Source of the DNA: Cloeon dipterum
Taxonomy: Eukaryota > Arthropoda > Insecta > Ephemeroptera > Baetidae
DNA: 64,000 bases
Direction: 5' to 3'
Assembly (NCBI RefSeq): GCF_949628265.1
Contig: NC_088787.1
Location: 27,146,501-27,210,500 of the forward strand
Shown: positions 54,466 through 64,000 of the stretch, in pieces
How the letters are laid out: each line of letters begins with the position of its first letter
Position numbering within the stretch: the first letter of the stretch is position 1
Position numbers and translations under genes: made by a program
The notes under the pieces: model-generated
What the model saw: the letters and a program-made list of their open reading frames with translations, nothing else
What the model was told of the DNA's origin: nothing
Databases searched by the model: none

Positions 54466-57100
54466 TCCCAAAGTAGATTTGGTTTTGATAAGACTCAACA
54501 ATTTTCATTTAATAAAAATATCACACCGGAAATTAGAGCTTAATTTTAACAACTATAAAGACAACCGCAATGGCAAATATTTCACTGGAAATTTGATCAT
54601 TATTAGAAATACACTCTTTCAATCTAGCAGAGTCGACTTCTTGGAGAAGCAAAGGCTGCAGCGATCCTCGCTGGAGGCGAGCGGCGCGGGTGGACCCAGG
54701 GGTGGATGATGGGTCGGTGCTGGGTGGGTGGGGTTCGCGTGGGTCGTAAATTAAAATGCAAGTGTCTGCTCTCTCTTTCTCTCTCCCGGGAGAAGAGTAA
54801 GAAGCCGGGAGTGTATGAGAGCTGCCGCCGCGGTGACGAGTGCTGGCTGGGTGCATGGGAGAGATTGCCAGGGCGCGTTATCTGCACGGCAAACAGACAT
54901 CGCGCAGTAAATATGAATAAATAGCTGCGGAGACAGGCAGGGCGAGGCCCAGCTGAATATCAAACAACAATGTGACGCCAACAAACACGCTCGAAATTCC
55001 ACCTGACGCGCACTCGCAGAGCAAAGAGTGCGCGCTAATTTACGACGAGCCTGCTCATTTCCAGAGCCGCGTAGCGATCGTCTCTCCTGTGATTTATTTT
55101 TCGGAAAATATTTAGTTTATTAATTTCCAGATAGTCTAATAACCCGAGCCGTGTGTGTACGTGAGATTTTTTCGATGGACTCTTTTCGCCGTTTGCTCGT
55201 AAATCAGGCACTTTTGACAGACGGCTTCCGCTCCCTTGCGCGTTTGGGTGTGTCTTCAAGGTAATTTGAAACGAATTGTTTTCAATGAAATGCATAAACA
55301 CTCTGTTTGCGAGCAGCGTTTTAGACACACACAAAAAATCAACATTTGGGATAAATCGCTGATGTCTGCTTTTATCTGAAACATGCTGACGAGGAAATTC
55401 ACACGCGAAATGTTGCTCTGCAAACTCGGCCACACGCATTTCACTTTGTGCCCAAATAAAATTGTTGCTCATTTTGCCGTTTAAGAAATAATGAGATGTG
55501 GGAGCGCGACATTTAATTTGCAGCTTCTAAACAAAGGGAAAAGGTACCGCCGATGACCCTCCAAATCGACGGCTAAATTATGGTGATTTGGCCACGCACT
55601 CTCGGCTCTTTTATTCTACTTTTAGGCCACATTCCCCGCTCATTTTTCCCACGTCATTTGTGATTCGCCACGCATTTTACTTCAGAGGACAAGCACAATT
55701 TTGTATGAGATATTTTTTGGAAACATGCTGTGAAAGCAAAACAGTTACTATCCTGAAAAGCTATAGAATTTTCTTTGTAGAGCATGCTCACGCAAAGCTC
55801 CCTTAAGTATACACCAAAGTAAGAAACGGAAACATTAGAAACAAATTGTGGTGACTATACAGAGCGACAAACCTCCCGCCGCCGAGCAGACGTGCCTTGC
55901 GCCTTAAAATAAGATAAATAAGATTACACGAAAGATTTTATTGAAATTTATAAAGTCATATATTGCGAGATATTCTTTAAGTTCGTTGAGAGCATGCATA
56001 AAAAGCATTTTCCCAAATGAATTTTAACGTCAGTTTCCTTTAACTTCCTCTTTACAAATTTTACGAAGTATCAAATGCAGGTAAAAACAACAATTTGAGG
56101 ATTTTTAGGTTACTATTATTGGCCTCAACAACTTTTTAGACATTTTAGACAAATTAAAAGAATGCTCTTCTTAAAATTTCATAAATTTTTGTTTTGATAG
56201 GGGCATTCAATATTGTATAATTTTAATTTATGCCAATATGCCAACTTTTTTTGCGCAGAAAATTGTTTCAACTTATTTTTTAGTGAGACATTTCTAAGAT
56301 AGAGTCAAATGCTTGATAAATAACCTACCTTATTATGCGGATATTTTTTTCACAATTCTCAATTAATTAAAGCAAATTTTTACGCGTTCGTGGAAATTTT
56401 ACAATAATAAAGTCCAACAATCAAGCTAGTTTTCCTAACATTGATAACAAATTTTATGGGTAACGATACAAATTTACATTTAAAACAGCATATAGCTTTT
56501 GAGACTCTTTATATAGTATTTTTTTTTTAAATTATCACGTGAAGAAATTTAAGAAAGTTGTTTAAGCCGCCTTTTCAGGTTGAATGGTATATTGGGCCAG
56601 AACGGGTTCCACCTGAGTTCGCTGTGTGGCGCCTTCGGTCGCTCGAGGCCTGGACCGCGAGACGTCGGAGGCTGTTGGGCGGACGAGGGGGGCGCGGGAC
56701 GCGCGGAGGCTGTGCGGCCGCTCCTCGAAGACAGGAAAAGATCAATTTCTCTGCCGCTGCTGCTGGTTTATTACACCGGTCAAACGACAAATTATCTACT
56801 TTAGTGGTGCTCATCTCTCTCGCAGGCAAATTAGCATCAGCGCGAACGATTTTGAAGCGACGCGCATTTATTTTATTAACGACCGCGCGCACAGCCGAGA
56901 CTTTTCAGTCGCGCCGGGAAATTAGCCTCGCTTCACCAGCGTTCGCACTGCACAACTCTAATTACCCGCGCAATTAGCCGGCTTTAATTATGACGCGTCG
57001 GAATTCTGAAAGCAATTAACAATTACTTTTCTTCCGGTCGACCGGATTCAAGGCTGATGGTCGGGATTTTTAAAAAATAATTGAAAAATCGTTTTGTGTT
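54466..57100. other. Intergenic spacer between the BTB copies and EFL1
   Basis: No gene recognised. GC-rich frames at 54624-54887 (minus) and 56558-56977 (plus, 139 codons) are rich in Arg, Ala and Ser and lack domain signatures, so I leave them out. Confidence 0.4.
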
Positions 57101-57105
57101 TTACT

Positions 57106-57115
57106 TTTATTTATT
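57106..57115 (-). terminator. Poly(A) signal of EFL1 (two overlapping AATAAA on minus)
   Basis: TTTATTTATT on plus gives overlapping AATAAA hexamers on minus, about 60 bases beyond the EFL1 stop at 57173. A short 3' UTR is implied. Confidence 0.6.
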
Positions 57116-57172
57116 TAAAGAATAAATTACATAAAAAGGAAGTCCCTTGGATAAAAAACGTCGCACGTGGAT

Positions 57173-59972
57173 TCACTTATTTTTGGAGAGGGTTCTCTGC
57201 TTTTCGGCGAACTCAACAAGTTTCTGCTCAACAGTCAGTCCCTTCCTTCGCCGAACGTTGTCCATGTACATCCTGGCTCGGTTTTCGGAATCGGCTTTTT
57301 CACCAAAATGCAGATACTCCTCTTCAGTGCTAGGAGCCCAGAAGGGATCAACGTCCAGAACCTGCAATTGTGCATCAAATTATAGTATTGGAAGTTGGAA
57401 GAAAACTACAACTTAGAATAAATACAAAATATGCGCGGTTCTCAAGAATTATTTTCATGTGGAGTTTAGGCGAGTTTTGCTTTGTGGAGAAAAGACACAA
57501 AAACAATTATGCTGCACCAATTTATTAAATCTAACACAACCCTAATCTTTCTCGGTTCCCTCAGTACACCTGAACCTGAAGGCAAAAAAGCAAATCCAGC
57601 ATTTACATGATAGCTCAACCTCCAAAATGTTGGGTTCTCTGACGAAGTGAATGCGTTATATGAGGCGAAATGTTAATGAGCACATAATTTGGAATTGCTA
57701 AATAAATGTATTGTACGCTGGGATCACGTGACACAACACGAGACCGCCAAATGTGACGCACATTTTCCCGTCCGAGAAACAAGAGGCGTTTGTGCGTCCG
57801 CTCATTAAGGTAAAAAGAATATGATTCTCGGTATTTTTGCTAATGGATCCGCGCGTCTCGGCAGCCCGCGCTTGTATAATTGTTAACAGTCACATTTGGA
57901 AGAAGTTTCTTCTTTTTCCAGAAGTGAACTACAAAAAGTTATGACTCCATTCGCGAAAACCGCATGTTGCTGGATAAAAAGAGAGCAGGTGCATCGACAA
58001 AAGAACAGACTGCTCATTGAAAAAAGGCAGAATCTGTCAAGTGTGAGAGGGAAATCGTTATGCTCTTAAAAAAGGACGTTTCTACGAGCGAAAATTCGGA
58101 GCAAATCTCCACAAATATCTTCTTCACATTCGAATAGAGGTATCCTATGCAGGATTAAAGCAGGTCAATGCAGGTAAATACATCAGTGTTTTTAATTTCC
58201 TCATTAGGAATTTATGTGAAACCCCAGATGAGAAACCTTCATTCTCGGACCCTTGCGCTGACGTCAAAATTCCTGCCCGGTGACGAAAAATGTCCTTATA
58301 CGTGGCGATCGTAAAACTTAATCAATTCGCCACGGCAAATTTTTTTGGTATAAAGATCGCTGTAGGACGGAAACGTGTGGCGACACGGATCCGCTGGCGC
58401 CAGGGTACGCCAGAACTTTCATGTGGACGAATTTCCAGAAAAGAGGCAAAGCCGCAAGAGATGGATCTATGCAACCGCATTAACTTCCTCAAGTACGGCG
58501 ACCGGGTGAGTGATTTTTCGTGTCGTGCATTTCCTGAAAATGCGGCGACCAGTGGAAAACCGCGACCAGAATTTCCACTTAAAAACGTAGAAAGAAGCGC
58601 AGCAGCAACAACTGCCGGCGTATCGAAGAGGAAGATCGGATCGGAGATCGGAGCCGTGTAGGCGCGCAAAAAGCGAGCGGGCGAGTATAATAATTTTGAT
58701 CAGCAGCAGCAGCAGCGCAGGCCGAGAAAGAGAGCTAGAGGCTGAACAAAAAAGCAGCCAGAGCAGCAGCCTCTATTTCACCCAAAACAACGCGAGGCCA
58801 GAGAGAAAAAAGACGACAGAGCAGCACACTAAATAATAACAAGATAGGGAACTCTAGGGTTGCCAGGTGCGACACTTTGATCAATAATGATGATGGGTTT
58901 GCCTCCGAACAGAAAAAAAGTGCCGATTGAAAATTTTCAGGCATAGGTTTTTCATGATTCAAGCGTTAGCAGCATTAATTGATGGATGAATCGTGGATGT
59001 GAGGAATAAATCTAAATTAAAACGGTAAATTAATCAGCCTTCTCTGCTCCATAGTGGTGGCAATCTGCGCAAAAATTTAACCCAGCGAAATGAAGCTATG
59101 ATACTAACACAGAGGATTTGCTAAAATCAAGTGTCATTGTTTGGAAAGTCGACGAAGGCATGCAAGCAAAACAAATTTCGAAACAATATCCAACGTCACT
59201 GAATGTTATTAATGATCGGCTAATACATTAAAGCAGTTAGAGGTGTGGCATCCCTAGAGAGAGGCCAGCATCCAAGTGGATGATATTTAATTCAAAAGGT
59301 AGGCAGGAGGTGTGCCAGATTTATTTGGAGAGGCGCGGCTGCTGCCGGTCCAGCTTGAAGAGTGGGCCCGGGCGGCCCCCGGGGTGCCCTCGGGGCACGC
59401 GGAGGCGACGGCGCCTGAATGGGTTGTTTTTTGTCCGCGCTTCGTGGGAAAGAAGGGGAAGGAGCTGCCGAGTTACGCGGCCAGGCAGGCAGGTGCTCGG
59501 CGCAGGCTGAGATTCTCGAAAAGTCACCGGACACCTGTTGCGATTGCGTGGCCCCACTCAGGGACCAGATTCACAGCCGCGGCGCAGCTATTCCCGAATC
59601 CAACCGCGCTTTAAATTCGTCTTCCGAGGTTGACGTTTCTCTCCTATATATGCGTTATGAATTGCAAATTTCAAGCCGGGTCAAAACAAAGCATTCACTC
59701 AGGACACCTTGAAATATTGATTTTGAAAATTTGACGTCAATGGCTTGAATTTCATTTAGTGTGGATAGAAAAAAGAGTTTGACCTACCTCCCAGTGGCTA
59801 AACACGAGCTGTGGGCTGGCCAGCCCTGAGGTTTGTTTGCGGATTTCTCCAGCAAATCCGAAGCTTTCGACGACGGGGAGGACGGCATTTACGCTGAACG
59901 TGGTGCAGCCCTCCTGCTGGTCTCCGTGTAGCACGCGGCCGTGACGACGCCCCAGGACAGCGTACATTTTAC
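57173..59972 (-). CDS. EFL1: Elongation factor-like GTPase 1 (EFL1), last two exons, partial
   Basis: Exon A (59972-59788) reads [18 protein letters not shown], then [20 protein letters not shown] and PQLVFSHWE. Exon B (57361-57173) reads [20 protein letters not shown] and ends [11 protein letters not shown] before the stop. This is the EF-2-like C-terminal end of EFL1/Ria1, which with SBDS releases eIF6 from new 60S ribosomal subunits in the cytoplasm. The join is phase 0 over a 2.4 kb intron. Exon A opens in phase 1, and no further exon was found up to 64000, so the GTPase and middle domains lie past the window end. EF-2 itself is excluded by the terminal [10 protein letters not shown]. Confidence 0.9.
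58259..58354 (+). promoter_or_regulatory. CRE (TGACGTCA) and TATAAA on the plus strand
   Basis: A perfect palindromic CRE is at 58259-58266 and TATAAA at 58349-58354, 83 bases apart. They precede an ATG-donor segment. Both motifs are seen directly; activity is inferred. Confidence 0.35.
58461..58505 (+). CDS. Possible first coding exon of an unknown plus-strand gene
   Basis: ATG at 58461 opens 15 codons ([15 protein letters not shown]) up to a strong donor CGG-GTGAGT at 58506, phase 0. It lies about 110 bases after a TATA box. One ATG upstream (58429) gives a 20-codon uORF. I do not recognise the peptide and found no second exon before 64000. It could be chance. Confidence 0.25.
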
Positions 59973-60130
59973 CTGAAACAATCAAGGGGAATGGTTAGCA
60001 CTAATTAGAATTAGCAGTTGGGAATACGTTGGTCGTATTAAGCTTTGAATGTCATGGGAATACATGATAAAAGAAAATTGGTTGAGCTAAAATATATAAT
60101 GACTAAATTGTATTTTGATCAGTTCCTCTC

Positions 60131-60345
60131 TTTCGAGATGGGTGACCCCCTCTGATAGAGTAATTCGCCAAAACGTCGCGAACGCACAACATGGGCATTC
60201 ATTGGAGGAAGCCCAGTCTGGCCCAGTCCAGAAATGGACCAGTTCATGTTATTGCCCTCGCACCGGTGTCTTTTATATTGAAGGCAGGAAAGGTGCAAAA
60301 CAACAAGTAGCAAGTCAGACTGTTTTAGCAACCTTCCAAAATCTC
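60131..60345. repeat. Dispersed repeat pair, copy A
   Basis: Shares ordered blocks with copy B at 61539: TTTCGAGATGGGTGA, GGAAGCCCAGTC, TGCCCTCGCACCGG and AGGTGCAAA. About 200 bases, no long frame. Possibly a SINE or a fragment of a LINE. Confidence 0.6.
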
Positions 60346-61008
60346 TGAATTCACTCTTAATTGTAATGCACGTAGGCTCAAATCAGCTCAAAGCTCGGAT
60401 TCTCAAGTGCACGCATAGAATGCGCTCAGCAATGGACACATTTGTAGAGTTCTAAGAAACTTATATTAGCAACTCTTGGTAATCCCTGTTCGATTATAGG
60501 AATGGATTCGGGTAAATACATTCGGGTATATTTATCTATTGTGTTCTGAATGTGGGGAGGTGTGGAGCATAGTTGCTCTGCTGATCCGCAATAAAAATCA
60601 CTTTGAATCTAAATAAGCATTCACTGCATCTGCAAATCCAGCCTTTCTGACCCATTGCTGCGTCTCGAGCGTTTCAAGGTCGGGAGTTGGTTAATCGATC
60701 TAAAGATCTGATCATCCTTGTTTCCTAACGAGGAGGACACATCCAACGTGTACACAATCGCCATTCAAAGTTCATTAAAAGACCATCAATCATGTGGCAG
60801 GGCTGAAAGCGCCGAGTCAGCCAGCTGCAAACAAGACCGTGTCGCCTGCAAATCCGCTCCCTGCTTTCACGCATCAGAATGAATGAAAATAAATCGGGCA
60901 GCGAGTTTGATGCCGCGTTGACAATGCGAAGATGAGAAAAGGTGGCTGATGCCGATCAGTCTTTGGGCAACAACAATAACTAACTGCAACTTGTCTTGGC
61001 TTCCGAGG

Positions 61009-61035
61009 GAGCGAGTGAGCGAGCGAGCGAGCGAA
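61009..61035. repeat. (GAGC)n short tandem repeat
   Basis: About six GAGC/GCGA units are read directly, followed by an A run. Confidence 0.7.
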
Positions 61036-61538
61036 AAAAAGAACAAGTGCGCGCCGTGTGCGTATGAACAATCATTGTACACGACGCGCGAGGCCGTCCG
61101 CGTGTGGTTCTCCCGCTCACCGGCTCGACAACCAACTAATGCTCATAAACGTGTTCAGGTGGCCTCATTGCGTTGCCCAAGACACCTCCCGAGGCCTTTT
61201 TGCTGATAGATGTGGCGCCAGGCCACTCGCCGCTCCGGCTCCACCAGCCTCCGCCCGATTGTTGCGGCCGCGGCCGGCCAGCACACCGACAACAATCGCC
61301 AACAATTAATTAGCGCGCTGGCAGTTTTCGCGACGTGTCGGTAAACACGCGCTGCCTTGCACGCGTCAGCAACGTAAATTTATCGCTTGGATTGCAAAGT
61401 TGAATTAAATTAGCCGTACAAAAATGAAACAAGCAGCTTGAGTTGAATTTCAGAATATATGACCAATTAAATAACATGCTAGTGAAATATTAAATCTTTA
61501 CTCCTCAAATTTGCAGTGTGTTTAATCGGAGAGATCTT

Positions 61539-61775
61539 TTTCGAGATGGGTGATCCTCTAACAACGATCAAGTCGCGAAAACTCCACGTCCTAATAACAT
61601 GGGTGAACGGGCCTCACCGAAGGAAGCCCAGTCCATAAAAGGCTCGTGTTCCTGCCCTCGCACCGGGATCTTTTAGTGAAACGCTAGACATTTGTCCCGT
61701 GTAATTAATTCACGCATGCTGGCAAGGTGCAAACCAGCAAGAAGCGAGCCGGAAGGGTTACGCAATCCTCCTAAA
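61539..61775. repeat. Dispersed repeat pair, copy B
   Basis: Same orientation as copy A, 1.4 kb away, and more diverged. The shared blocks occur in the same order with small insertions between them. Confidence 0.6.
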
Positions 61776-63030
61776 TCCAAATGGACTCGTCATTGCAATG
61801 CAAGAGAATCAGACGTAGGTGGATATCGGCCCTCGCTCGAACCCCGAAACATCGCTTGGATTCTCTCATTTTTTTTTTTATAAAAATAAGTGCAAGCAAA
61901 GTATGCGATCACCGACGTGAGCCAACGAGTATATTTCGATTCATTGTATATTGAATTGTAGCAAAATATCTCGCTCGGTGGAGAAATGAGAATAGTTTTT
62001 ACCAACCTGAAATTCAGGAACTATCAAAAAATACAAATTAATTTCAAAGACGTTGAACGCAAGCCCACATAATTTTCACAACACCTATAGCTGGAACTCA
62101 CTGCCTCCTATCTAAATTTTGACAGCTTTTTGCACCTTTAAACTCTTGGGATTTTTGTTTTCTACTTAACATACGAGACGCCAAACATTTGCGTTTGAAA
62201 CATATAATCATGAAAATTAATACTTGAGTAGGATTAGTCGTCTGTGTTTCACAATTTTGTTCCAAAGGTTGTCTGGTCAAAGAATTGCGTCTTAATTTTA
62301 ACAGGTCAGGCAAAGAAATAAATAAAAACAAATAAATCCCAATTAAATGTGTCAAAATAAAATAGCAATGCGACAAAATATTTTTAAATACTTATTTCCC
62401 CGCATTAAAAAGCAGAAACTTGGAGACGTGGTTGTAAAGATCTCCCTCCCCTTCTCTAACCAGCCTCTTCCCTTAATAACCTATTAATTAGTCCGAGAGA
62501 TCTCGTGTAAAGCCAGATTATTAGGCCCGATTGATTGCGGCCGAGTTTCCTGACACAAACGCACGAAAGTGGTCCGAGTCGAGTGTGCGTGCGTGATTTC
62601 CAAACGCTGCCGAAAAAACTACGATGGCACTCACACACGAGAAAGAGAGAGAAGGCAGCAACTTTTCACGCGCGCTGTCTGCTCTCGAGCATATAATATA
62701 AAACACTCGTCGTCCTCCGAACGCCGCGGCGCAGACTATACACGGAGGTGTACATTTATAATACACACACACACACTATCTCATTCACTTGGTTTTTTCC
62801 AGCCGCCGAATTTATTTGCTCCACTTTTATTCAATGGGTCCATCTGGCCTGTCTGCCGCTGCTTTACGATTCATTATATTATGTACACGCCGCTGAGCAA
62901 TAGAATAAATTATTTATGAAGCGTTCCAGGAAAAATCATCGACTGTGGGAAATTCTGCTGGCGCATCATTGGCTGAAAAAACAGCCTCACGCGAAAATCA
63001 GTAATTACGGCGCTTTTTCGGGAAAACAGA

Positions 63031-63054
63031 TGTGTGTGTGTGTGTGTGTGTGTG
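63031..63054. repeat. (TG)n microsatellite
   Basis: Twelve TG units are read directly. Confidence 0.9.
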
Positions 63055-64000
63055 CAGTTTTTTGCACAGGTTCGTTGTAAAATAGTATACAGCGGGCAGA
63101 GCAAAAAGCGGCTGCTGCGGGCATGGCATGTACACACTCTCCGTGAATTGCTAATCTCTAACTAAATTCACGCTGGGAGGGGTGTTTAGCGAGAGTTTAA
63201 ATCTCTCGCTGCTGCTGTTGCTGCGCCTTGTTTATTATTTCATTGGCGAAAAAACGATTGGCGCCAAAAGGTTATTACCATAAATTTTCAAATGCGACTC
63301 GTGATCAGATAAGAGTTTGTTCAATTCATTAAAAAAACGATCGTTACTCAAGATTTAGGATTGTGATTACATTTACTTGGACCAGTGCGTGAGTGTTAAA
63401 CAAAAGCCACACCACTTGAGCAAAAACTTAATGTGCGAGGTTGCACGCACGCAATATCGCACGTAATATCGCTGAATTTATTTTATAGAGGAAATTTTAG
63501 ACACTTGCTTCCGATTTGAAGTTTTATGGAGAATCAACGCAGTTGGTCCCAAACTCAGATGCAATAAACAATAATATTTGAACAAAAAATCCCATTTTCC
63601 AGATCTGTACTTGCTATAGAAATTTTTCAGACACCATCTTCACGTGTTTTACCCCTTTCTGAGTTCTGTTGAGCCAAATTGAATAGCATTTATGTGAAAT
63701 ACTAGGTCTTTTAGGAGACAAGCTGTCCTCACATTAAACGGATTAATAACTAAAACGAGTTTGAAATTTTAAAACTGATTTAAATAGGACAATTAAATTG
63801 GCGGCAAGCAGTCGAAAAAGCACGTTTTGGAAAAAGAGAGAGGTCGGAGCCGACAGCGTGTGTTCGGCCAGTGCGTGCCGACGAACAGAAGTGGAGAGTG
63901 CGTCGGCGCGCGGGTTCATTGATTCGGTGCGGATGAATGGAAGGAGCGGTCCGCCCCTGGTGCGGAGTGGACTCGCCCAGTCATTCATGAGGTGGGTGCA

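Larger units (their letters stand above)
57362..59787 (-). other. Last intron of EFL1 (2.4 kb)
   Basis: Contains a plus-strand promoter-like cluster and a possible first exon (58259-58505) described separately, plus GC-rich sequence at 59320-59640 without recognisable coding. Confidence 0.5.
59973..64000. other. EFL1 upstream intron or spacer with repeats
   Basis: No exon seen. Contains the two related repeats at 60131 and 61539, a GAGC run, a (TG)n run, and AT-rich sequence. Confidence 0.45.

Noticed and set aside
56558..56977. 139-codon plus-strand frame and overlapping frames
   Set aside because: Arg/Ala/Ser-rich in a GC-rich patch, open in several frames at once, no family resemblance.
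58322..58669. 115-codon minus-strand frame
   Set aside because: No recognisable motif, lies opposite the promoter-like cluster, and no EFL1 exon phase fits it.

Overview
The window looks like nuclear DNA of an arthropod, most likely an insect. It is AT-rich with GC-rich coding exons, has split genes with GT/AG introns, and carries a Spätzle-type cystine-knot gene, a nuclear tRNA gene with internal A/B boxes, and many short dispersed repeats. I cannot name the species. All gene models were built by hand from exon boundaries, reading phase and recalled family features; nothing was aligned by computer.

Layout. (1) 5.1-15.6 kb, plus strand: a small secreted protein of 188 codons with a signal peptide and a Spätzle/neurotrophin-like cystine knot, in four coding exons with an 8.2 kb first intron. 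That intron holds a GC-rich island that reads like an eroded gene, possibly Nanos-like. (2) 16.9-49.6 kb, minus strand: a complete fibrillin gene. Thirty-eight coding exons join in phase to 2,869 codons plus stop, close to the length of human fibrillin-1 (2,871). The order of EGF, hybrid and TB (8-Cys) modules matches vertebrate fibrillins almost one for one. The C-terminus keeps a furin site (RHRRKR, split by an intron) followed by an asprosin-like domain. (3) 26.07-28.40 kb, in a fibrillin intron: a 2.3 kb foldback-type element, with ends made of 32-nt tandem units in opposite orientation, a roughly 490 bp-per-arm palindrome inside, and a candidate TTTA target duplication. (4) 51.9 kb, minus: tRNA-Leu(TAA). 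(5) 52.5-53.2 kb, minus: a three-exon BTB/POZ gene whose last codons run into a dispersed repeat, with a decayed BTB copy behind it at 53.9-54.5 kb. (6) 57.2-60.0 kb, minus: the last two exons of the ribosome-assembly GTPase EFL1; the rest lies beyond the window. (7) 58.26-58.51 kb, plus strand inside the EFL1 intron: a CRE, a TATA box and a short ATG-donor segment that may be a first exon.

The genes do not form an operon-like unit. The Spätzle-like gene and fibrillin are convergent, with about 1.5 kb between their stop codons. Fibrillin, the BTB gene and EFL1 share the minus strand. The best leads are the near-intact fibrillin architecture with local departures (four-Cys run in TB2, two EGF modules lacking the calcium motif, no RGD in TB4, no Pro-rich linker, no N-terminal furin site, a uORF ending in an ATGA overlap with the start), the asprosin-like tail, and the foldback/palindrome element.
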